Shown in pieces: positions 1 to 5,099 of a stretch of 6,593 nucleotides of DNA. The first letter of the stretch is position 1. Each line of letters starts with the position of its first letter. The position numbers and the translations under genes were made by a program. The DNA is taken from positions 1 to 6,593 of the forward strand of contig JASHVW010000405.1 in assembly GCA_030044395.1 (NCBI GenBank). Reading direction: 5' to 3'. This DNA comes from Verrucomicrobiia bacterium (lineage in GTDB: Bacteria; Verrucomicrobiota; Verrucomicrobiia; Limisphaerales; UBA11358). The notes under the pieces are model-generated. The model was given only the letters and a program-made list of their open reading frames with translations, made no database searches and had not been told where the DNA came from.

Positions 1-28
1 TTCCCCTTTTCGCGATTTGAAAATGCGC

Positions 29-34
29 TATACT
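29..34 (+). promoter_or_regulatory. Possible -10 box (TATACT) for the DAHP synthase gene
   Basis: TATACT matches the sigma-70 -10 consensus at 5 of 6 positions and ends 7 bases before the ATG at 42. Transcription would then begin at or next to the start codon, giving a leaderless mRNA, which agrees with the absence of a Shine-Dalgarno sequence. The -35 region is weak (TTTTCG at 7-12 with a 16-base spacer), and the window starts too close by to judge the context. Confidence 0.3.
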
Positions 35-41
35 GTGTTCC

Positions 42-1112
42 ATGTATCGGACGCAGGATTTGCATGTCAGAGAAATTGTCCGGCTGCTCTCGCCGCGTGA
101 ACTGAAAAATGAGGCGCCGTCGAGCGAGGCCATGGCCGCCACTGTCGCCCGCAGCCGCGAGCGCGTGATCCGCATTTTGCGGCAGGAGGACCCACGCCTC
201 CTCGTCGTCATCGGTCCCTGCTCCATCCATGACTGGAAATCCGCGCTTGAATACGCTGAAAAACTAAACACCCTCCGCAAACAGTTCACCGACCGCATGG
301 AAATTATCATGCGCGTCTACTTTGAGAAACCGCGTACGACCATCGGCTGGAAGGGCCTCATCAACGACCCGCATTTGGACGGCTCGCAGGACATCGAAAC
401 GGGCCTGAAAATCGCGCGGCAATTGTTGTTGGAAATCGTTGGCATGGGTCTTCCCGCCGCCACGGAATTCCTCGACCCGATTGTGCCGCAATACATCGCC
501 GATTTAATTTCCTGGGCCGCCATCGGCGCGCGCACCACCGAATCCCAAACCCATCGCGAAATGGCGAGTGGTCTTTCCATGCCCGTCGGCCTCAAGAATT
601 CCACTGACGGCAGTTTGCAGGTGGCGATTGACGCCATGGGCGCCACGCGGCATTCACACAGTTTTCTGGGCATCAACGAAGACGGCGCCACGGCCATTGT
701 GCGCACCACCGGCAACCCTCACGTCCACGTCGTTCTCCGCGGCGGGCGGGCCAAAACGAACTATGACGCCGACAGCATCCGCGCAGCCGAGCAACAGTTG
801 ATCTCCGAAAATTTGCCTGCGGTGCTAATGGTGGATTGCAGCCATGCCAATTCGGAAAAACAGCATAAGCGCCAGGAAGACGTCTGGCACAGTGTGATTG
901 AGCAGCGGGTCGAAGGCACGCGCTCGCTCATTGGGCTGATGGTCGAGAGCCATTTGCACGAAGGCAACCAGCCGATTCCGAAAGATGCGAAGGATTTGCG
1001 TTACGGCGTTTCGATCACGGATTCGTGCATTGGATGGGAAGCAACGGAGCGGATGCTGCGCTGGGGTTACAACGCACTTGAAAAAATCATTCCGGCAAAC
1101 GTGTCCGCGTGA
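42..1112 (+). CDS. aroG: 3-deoxy-7-phosphoheptulonate (DAHP) synthase, class I (AroG/AroF/AroH type)
   Basis: This enzyme condenses phosphoenolpyruvate with erythrose 4-phosphate to give DAHP, the first step of the shikimate pathway to aromatic amino acids, in the cytoplasm. The 356 residues match the usual ~350 of the E. coli paralogues end to end. Visible landmarks are the LLVVIGPCSIHD block with the metal ligand Cys60, the RVYFEKPRTT block with the PEP-binding Arg91 and Lys96, GARTTES with Arg164, Lys185, LRGG with Arg233, SHANS with His268, MVESH with Glu302 and ITDSCIGWE with Asp327. By family comparison, Cys60, His268, Glu302 and Asp327 form the metal site, so the enzyme should be active. 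The ATG at 42 fits because the N-terminal segment (MYRTQDLHVREI) aligns with the regulatory N-terminus of AroG and AroH. I cannot tell whether Phe, Tyr or Trp inhibits it, so the symbol is a family label. There is no Shine-Dalgarno sequence before the ATG. Its stop overlaps the next gene. Confidence 0.97.
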   Translation: MYRTQDLHVREIVRLLSPRELKNEAPSSEAMAATVARSRERVIRILRQEDPRLLVVIGPCSIHDWKSALEYAEKLNTLRKQFTDRMEIIMRVYFEKPRTTIGWKGLINDPHLDGSQDIETGLKIARQLLLEIVGMGLPAATEFLDPIVPQYIADLISWAAIGARTTESQTHREMASGLSMPVGLKNSTDGSLQVAIDAMGATRHSHSFLGINEDGATAIVRTTGNPHVHVVLRGGRAKTNYDADSIRAAEQQLISENLPAVLMVDCSHANSEKQHKRQEDVWHSVIEQRVEGTRSLIGLMVESHLHEGNQPIPKDAKDLRYGVSITDSCIGWEATERMLRWGYNALEKIIPANVSA

Positions 1113-2140
1113 TTTTTATGGCGAAAACACACCGCGATCCCATCAAGCCGTGGTATCTGGCCGTGGAAGCAACGGGCGACTTCATTGGCATGAGATTCGC
1201 GAGAATTCCGCCGGGAAAATCGGAGCCAGATTGGATTTACGTTCGGCATTCGGATTATGACGGGGTGGGTGCAATCAAAATGATGTTCGCCGAGCGCGGC
1301 GGCCACGTTGAATTGCCGGACGCGAAACATCCAGCCCATCCCTCGTGGCGCTCAATTTTTCCTCTGCTGAAAATGCAATTGCAGCCGCGGCGGAAATTGA
1401 GATGGAAACATCTTGGGCCGGCGGGAACCGTTGGGAACCCACCGCAACCGGCGCCGGCGGCGGCCTGGCATGTGTTCACCGGGAAAAAAACGGCGCAAAT
1501 CCGCAGATATTCCGGCGCGCTGGGCGTGACGGTCAATTCCTTTTTGCTGGAGCAATTGACGAAGATTCTCCGACCGTACCTGGAGAATGGCGACGCGGCC
1601 GAAATTCCGTGGATGATTCCGGTAAACATGCGCGGCCGGGTGACGTCGGCGCACGAACTGGCGAATCAAACGAGCTATCTCACCGTGACCGTGAAGCCGA
1701 CAGATTCGGAGCGGGAAATTCACCAAAAGATTTTGGCCGCGATGGACCGCGGTGACCATTGCACGAACTGGTTCGCCTTCGATTTGGGAAAATCCCTTCC
1801 GCAATGGCTGAAAAAATTTTTGATCGAACAAAAATTTGTACCGTCGCCGCCGCATCTCGGCGCTTTTTCGAACCTCGGCGTCTGGGACGCCGAAAAAAGC
1901 ATCACATCGCCGGATTGCGCGGGCGACTGGCTGGTATCGCCTCCGGTCCTGCGGTGGTCGTTGTTCGGCGCCGGCTGTATGACGTTTCAAGACCGGCTGA
2001 CCCTGCTGACCCAAGCGCATCCGGAATTGACGACTGATGCGGAAGTCTGCTGGAAATGGATTCGGGAATGGGTCAAAGCCATCGAAGCGGCCCTGGCCCA
2101 ACCTGGCACCCATCATGCTCCCGCAGCCGTACCGCCTTAA
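1109..2140 (+). CDS. Small condensation-domain-like (CoA-dependent acyltransferase superfamily) protein, substrate unknown
   Basis: This protein is probably a cytoplasmic acyltransferase with the chloramphenicol-acetyltransferase / NRPS-condensation / wax-ester-synthase fold. The active-site motif HHxxxDG appears as RHSDYDG at residues 46-52: the second, catalytic histidine is kept (His47, with Asp51 and Gly52) and the first is Arg46. Further family marks follow in the right order: LGVTVNSFLLEQL (138-150, compare TVND), PVNMRGR (171-177), ANQTS (185-189) and SNLG (254-257). At 343 residues it is shorter than the usual 420-460. Most of the shortfall lies before the catalytic histidine, which normally sits near residue 120-140. 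The GTG at 1109 overlaps the upstream stop as GTGA, suggesting translational coupling. The ATG at 1118 is an alternative that costs three residues. Neither has a clear ribosome binding site. The 3' end overlaps the converging fadL-like gene. Fold assignment is fairly safe; acyl donor and acceptor cannot be read from the sequence. Confidence 0.8.
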   Translation: MIFMAKTHRDPIKPWYLAVEATGDFIGMRFARIPPGKSEPDWIYVRHSDYDGVGAIKMMFAERGGHVELPDAKHPAHPSWRSIFPLLKMQLQPRRKLRWKHLGPAGTVGNPPQPAPAAAWHVFTGKKTAQIRRYSGALGVTVNSFLLEQLTKILRPYLENGDAAEIPWMIPVNMRGRVTSAHELANQTSYLTVTVKPTDSEREIHQKILAAMDRGDHCTNWFAFDLGKSLPQWLKKFLIEQKFVPSPPHLGAFSNLGVWDAEKSITSPDCAGDWLVSPPVLRWSLFGAGCMTFQDRLTLLTQAHPELTTDAEVCWKWIREWVKAIEAALAQPGTHHAPAAVPP

Positions 2141-3363
2141 AATTTATACGTCCCCGAGATGTTAACGGCTTTGTTGAAGGTGCGATAAGTTCCATCAGCC
2201 GAGGGATTGGCTGAATCGCCCGAGACCGTGCGTCCACCGTAGGCAAATTGAAAGGCGGCCATCCAATCCCATCGTTGGCCATGATGGCCGAGGCCCACAC
2301 CGCCGAGGTTCAAATTGGCATCGGGAATTACTGGATTGAAATTGGCCGACGGGCTGGAATTCTGACTGTACATATACCCAACGCTGGCAAAATAGCCGTC
2401 CCAGAGCTCTCGCGTGAGACCGAATTCATAGATAAAGCTGTTGTTGAAATTCAACTTCAATGTCTGGGTTCCAAACGGCGAGTTGTCAAATGTGACTTGT
2501 TTGTCCTCGTTCCATTTTGTCCAGTCCAGGTCAAATTCGAAATTCCAATTGGGAGTGGGGCGAAAGGAAATGCCGCCGGTGATGTATTCTGGAAAAGGGA
2601 TGGCAATACTGCTGGATGTGGAGGAAATAGGACTAAACGGAGAATCTTGCGAAGCGGTGCCTTCATATTTGACTCTCGTGCTTGAGCGGTAATTAATGCC
2701 GAACGACCACTTTGGATCGGGTTGCCACAAGAGGCCGGCGTTATAACCAAAATCCCAACCGTCGCCTTTGTATTTAAATACATATCCCGTGCCCAACAGC
2801 CCCTCGTTGAAAGTCACCTGGGAATAATTGAAATCCGGCCCCATCGCCACCGACAACGTTTTGGAGATCTTCCATGCAAGCACCGGGTTAAAGCAGGCAT
2901 ATAAAAGACTTCCGTTTTCACCGGCGGTGCTAAAGGGAGGGTTAGCGCCCCAGTTCAACGACAAACCATAGGGAGCATAAACGCCAAAACCGACCGAAAG
3001 CGGAACGTTGGTGAACGTATTAACGTAATAAAGTTGGGGGACTTCCTGTGGTGTGGTAGCCGTGCCGGCACTCTCACCTGGAGCGGAAAATTTTGTATCC
3101 GCCGAAATGACATACAGTCCAGCGCTCACCTGTTGTCCCGGCAACTGGGTAATGCCGGCGGGATTGTAGTAAACGGCGGCGGGATCATCCGCAGTCGCAG
3201 TGAAGGCGTCGCCCCGCGCGATGGCCTCGGGGTCCTGGTTCGGCAGCCGAAAGGCATTGGCCCAAACAGACTCAGACTCCGCCGACAAAATGAACGCCGC
3301 TAAAACGGCGAAATTTCCGGCCCCCACGGAAGTTGCGTGCAACTTATATTTATTCTTTTTCAT
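2137..3363 (-). CDS. fadL: FadL-family outer-membrane long-chain fatty acid / hydrophobic compound channel
   Basis: This is a predicted outer-membrane beta-barrel that lets long-chain fatty acids and other hydrophobic molecules cross the outer membrane by lateral diffusion. From the ATG at 3363 it has 408 residues, close to FadL size (~420-450). It begins with a signal peptide: a Lys-rich start (MKKNKYK), a hydrophobic core (about residues 18-27) and a likely signal peptidase I site after VWA (Ala35). The mature N-terminus carries the FadL hatch pattern: NAFRLPNQ, then ARGDAFTATADDPAAVYYNP with the conserved NPAG at 67-70. The rest alternates aromatic, Gly-rich strands such as PLSVGFGVYAPYGLSLNW, and the protein ends in a C-terminal Phe (SGTYKF), as barrels recognised by BamA do. 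The frame stays open to an ATG at 3453, which would add 30 residues. I prefer 3363 because it puts the signal peptide first and has an AGAAGGA upstream. Its stop overlaps that of the converging acyltransferase gene. It is divergent from the methyltransferase gene. Confidence 0.93.
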   Translation of the reverse strand: MKKNKYKLHATSVGAGNFAVLAAFILSAESESVWANAFRLPNQDPEAIARGDAFTATADDPAAVYYNPAGITQLPGQQVSAGLYVISADTKFSAPGESAGTATTPQEVPQLYYVNTFTNVPLSVGFGVYAPYGLSLNWGANPPFSTAGENGSLLYACFNPVLAWKISKTLSVAMGPDFNYSQVTFNEGLLGTGYVFKYKGDGWDFGYNAGLLWQPDPKWSFGINYRSSTRVKYEGTASQDSPFSPISSTSSSIAIPFPEYITGGISFRPTPNWNFEFDLDWTKWNEDKQVTFDNSPFGTQTLKLNFNNSFIYEFGLTRELWDGYFASVGYMYSQNSSPSANFNPVIPDANLNLGGVGLGHHGQRWDWMAAFQFAYGGRTVSGDSANPSADGTYRTFNKAVNISGTYKF

Positions 3364-3375
3364 AAACAGTTTTAA

Positions 3376-3382
3376 TCCTTCT
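3376..3382 (-). promoter_or_regulatory. Ribosome binding site of the fadL-like gene
   Basis: AGAAGGA on the minus strand lies 12 bases before the ATG at 3363. The spacing is longer than ideal, but this is the only clear Shine-Dalgarno sequence before any gene in the window. It supports 3363 over the in-frame ATG at 3453 as the start. Confidence 0.6.
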
Positions 3383-3401
3383 ATATTTTCTGCAATTTCA
3401 T

Positions 3402-3416
3402 CGTCGTAAAACGACG
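3402..3416. repeat. 15-base perfect dyad, CGTCGT-AAA-ACGACG
   Basis: Two perfectly complementary 6-base arms are separated by 3 bases, 39-53 bases upstream of the fadL-like start codon. It may be an operator for a dimeric regulator or a small hairpin in the fadL leader mRNA. It is not followed by a T-run on either strand, so it is unlikely to be a terminator. Confidence 0.5.
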
Positions 3417-3426
3417 CCTTTATTCG

Positions 3427-3440
3427 GGACACTAATGTCC
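3427..3440. repeat. 14-base dyad, GGACA-CTAA-TGTCC
   Basis: Two complementary 5-base arms flank a 4-base centre, 10 bases beyond the CGTCGT dyad. It is short enough to arise by chance, but its closeness to the other dyad and to the CCTGACA repeat makes a regulatory cluster plausible. Confidence 0.35.
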
Positions 3441-3445
3441 ATAGT

Positions 3446-3477
3446 CCTGACAAACACCTATAGAATTATGCCTGACA
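3446..3477. repeat. Direct repeat CCTGACA x2, 25 bases apart
   Basis: Exact 7-base copies lie at 3446-3452 and 3471-3477, with an AT-rich spacer that contains CTATAG. Tandem sites of this kind can be binding sites for a regulator. No regulator in the window is known to read them. Confidence 0.35.
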
Positions 3478-3608
3478 GCGGCTTCTCCGGCTTTTCAAAT
3501 ACAAACAAAGCATTGTGAATGCCAGCCATAATTGAAATTTCTTCGCGAGAACGGGCAGCAAACCTCAAGCCGAACAACAATCCCGTTGTTTTGGCGCGGA
3601 AAATGTTC

Positions 3609-3614
3609 CATTAT
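3609..3614 (+). promoter_or_regulatory. Weak -10 candidate (CATTAT) for the methyltransferase-kinase operon
   Basis: CATTAT matches the -10 consensus at 4 of 6 positions and sits 17 bases after TTGTTT (3586-3591), a poor -35 match. It ends 9 bases before the ATG at 3624, so transcription would start almost at the start codon. This is a weak call that could be chance in AT-rich DNA. Confidence 0.2.
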
Positions 3615-3623
3615 TAGTCAGCA

Positions 3624-5099
3624 ATGAATCAGACTTTAAAAGGCAACGGCAATGGGTTGGGCAGGATGGGCCAAAAGCCCACGCCGCCGGACGGGCCTGC
3701 TTCCACAAATGCGGGCAGTTATGTGACGTTTCAAACGGCGGAAGGTGTCAAACTGCGCGGCGCGCTATCCCGGGTTACGCGTCACTTGGCAGTCTTTGAG
3801 CTTTACAGTCCCGCGGGCGTGCCGCGGTTTTCCGAAGCATTGAGCGACTTCGCCATCGTTATGCAATCACGGACCGTCTATTCCGGTCGCGCGGTCATTT
3901 CCAAGGTGCTCGAAGCCGGCACAAAAATCATCTGCGAGGCGTTCCTGGATGTTATTGACTGGAAGGATTTAAATCTGATTTTGTTGGCGCAACAAGACGG
4001 CGAAATTGCCAAGGAATTCAAAAATTTTCTCAGCGACTGGCAGAGAAATTACAAGGTCTCACCCGAATTCAAAGTGGCCGTGGCGGATATGCAGACGTTT
4101 CTGGACGATCTCCGGATGTGGATGGAACAAACCGAATTGAAACTTCAGGCGCAACCTTATGACCGGGCCAGCTCGGAGCGAAAAATCCTGGAATCGCTGG
4201 CGGGACCAGTAATGGCCAGCCTGGCTTCCTTGTTTGAACGATTCGAAAGATTAGCCGCGCGCACTGAAAAGGAATCACGGGCGGCCTCGATCCAATACGC
4301 CAAGCGAATGCTGCATCCCTCTGTCTTATGCGCGCCGTTCATGCGCCGGACCTATGAAAAGCCGCTCGGCTACGCGGGCGATTATGAGATGGTGAACATG
4401 ATGGCGCGCGACCCTTTTGAGGGCGATTCTCTCTTCGCCAAGGTACTGAATACCTTTTTTCTGAATACCCCGCCAGTAGTCGCGCATCGCAACCGGATTA
4501 ATTCGTTGACCGAGCGGCTTCATTGCGAAGTCTTCCGCACTGCCATGAAAGGCATGCCAGCAAAAATTTTCGATTTCGGCTGCGGCCCGGCTTTGGAAAT
4601 TCAGCGCTTTTTAGCCCAATCGCCCCTCTCCGACAATGTTGAATTTACGCTGCTGGATTTCAATGACGAAACCATTGAATACACCCAGCGGACGCTCGCG
4701 CAAGTTTGCCGCAAATTCGATAGCGATTGCATGGTCCGCACCATTAAAAAATCCGTTTCCCAATTAATCAAGGACCATTCCGGTTTTCCGCGCGGCTCTT
4801 ATGACCTGGTTTATTGCACGGGGCTTTTTGATTATTTGCCCGATCCGGTTTGTGCAATGCTCGTCACCATCTTTTGTGATCTGGTCGCCCCCGGCGGGAT
4901 GGTTTTGGTTTCCAACGTTCACGTCAACAATCCCTCCCGCAGCTGGATGGAATACATGGTGGACTGGAATTTGATATACCGCGATGCCGCCCAAATGAGT
5001 GAAATCCTGCCGGACGTCCCTGACGAACAAGTACGGATTTTTGTCGAAGAAATCGGCGTCAATATTTTCGCAGAGATTCGAAAACCGGACAATGCCTGA
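3624..5099 (+). CDS. PhcB-like SAM-dependent methyltransferase (putative fatty-acid methyl ester signal synthase)
   Basis: This is a 491-residue protein with a class I SAM-methyltransferase domain in its second half. Motif I reads FDFGCGP (316-322), the acidic residue after strand 2 is Asp345 in LLDFND, and the post-motif segment is YDLVYCTGLFDYLPD (393-407). Before it lies a strongly patterned block with HPSV (231-234) and RTYEKPLGYAGDYEMVNMM (242 onward), which I recognise from proteins annotated as 3-hydroxypalmitic acid methyl ester biosynthesis proteins, the PhcB group. Residues ~32-125 form a separate beta-rich domain, and ~130-225 look helical. In Ralstonia, PhcB is thought to methylate a 3-hydroxy fatty acid to make a quorum-sensing signal. 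The true substrate here is unknown and other methyl acceptors are possible. An in-frame TAG nine bases upstream limits the start to 3624 or later. No Shine-Dalgarno sequence is seen, and Met15 (3666) is a less likely alternative. The last 8 bases overlap the kinase gene, so the two are probably one operon. Confidence 0.85.
   Translation: MNQTLKGNGNGLGRMGQKPTPPDGPASTNAGSYVTFQTAEGVKLRGALSRVTRHLAVFELYSPAGVPRFSEALSDFAIVMQSRTVYSGRAVISKVLEAGTKIICEAFLDVIDWKDLNLILLAQQDGEIAKEFKNFLSDWQRNYKVSPEFKVAVADMQTFLDDLRMWMEQTELKLQAQPYDRASSERKILESLAGPVMASLASLFERFERLAARTEKESRAASIQYAKRMLHPSVLCAPFMRRTYEKPLGYAGDYEMVNMMARDPFEGDSLFAKVLNTFFLNTPPVVAHRNRINSLTERLHCEVFRTAMKGMPAKIFDFGCGPALEIQRFLAQSPLSDNVEFTLLDFNDETIEYTQRTLAQVCRKFDSDCMVRTIKKSVSQLIKDHSGFPRGSYDLVYCTGLFDYLPDPVCAMLVTIFCDLVAPGGMVLVSNVHVNNPSRSWMEYMVDWNLIYRDAAQMSEILPDVPDEQVRIFVEEIGVNIFAEIRKPDNA

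Larger units (their letters stand above)
3364..3623. other. Divergent intergenic region between the fadL-like and methyltransferase genes
   Basis: These 260 bases must hold the promoters of both divergent genes. I could not place a convincing sigma-70 promoter for the minus-strand gene: hexamers such as TTGTCA and CATAAT occur but with the wrong spacing. For the plus-strand gene the best candidate is TTGTTT (3586-3591) and CATTAT (3609-3614), 17 bases apart and weak. The region is AT-richer than the flanking genes and holds two short dyads and one direct repeat, listed separately. I see no tRNA and no small ORF worth calling. Confidence 0.6.

Noticed and set aside
317..715. A 132-codon minus-strand open frame inside the DAHP synthase gene
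   Set aside because: It lies wholly opposite a strongly conserved enzyme and shows no domain of its own.
1352..2116. A 254-codon open frame on the minus strand opposite the acyltransferase gene
   Set aside because: The product is Arg/Gln/Phe-rich with no recognisable motif, while the plus-strand frame carries ordered acyltransferase motifs. It is a codon-bias shadow.
3364..3453. A 30-residue N-terminal extension of the FadL-like protein from the ATG at 3453
   Set aside because: It would bury the signal peptide inside the protein and run through the dyads. The ATG at 3363 has a Shine-Dalgarno sequence and puts the signal peptide first.
3441..3500. A minus-strand sigma-70 promoter for the fadL-like gene built from TTGAAA and CATAAT
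   Set aside because: The hexamers are 22 bases apart, too far for a normal sigma-70 promoter, and no better-spaced pair was found.
3624..5099. Reading the methyltransferase as a CheR-type chemoreceptor methyltransferase
   Set aside because: The HPSV / YEKPLGYAGDYEMVNMM block and the N-terminal beta domain are not CheR features, and no chemotaxis genes are nearby.
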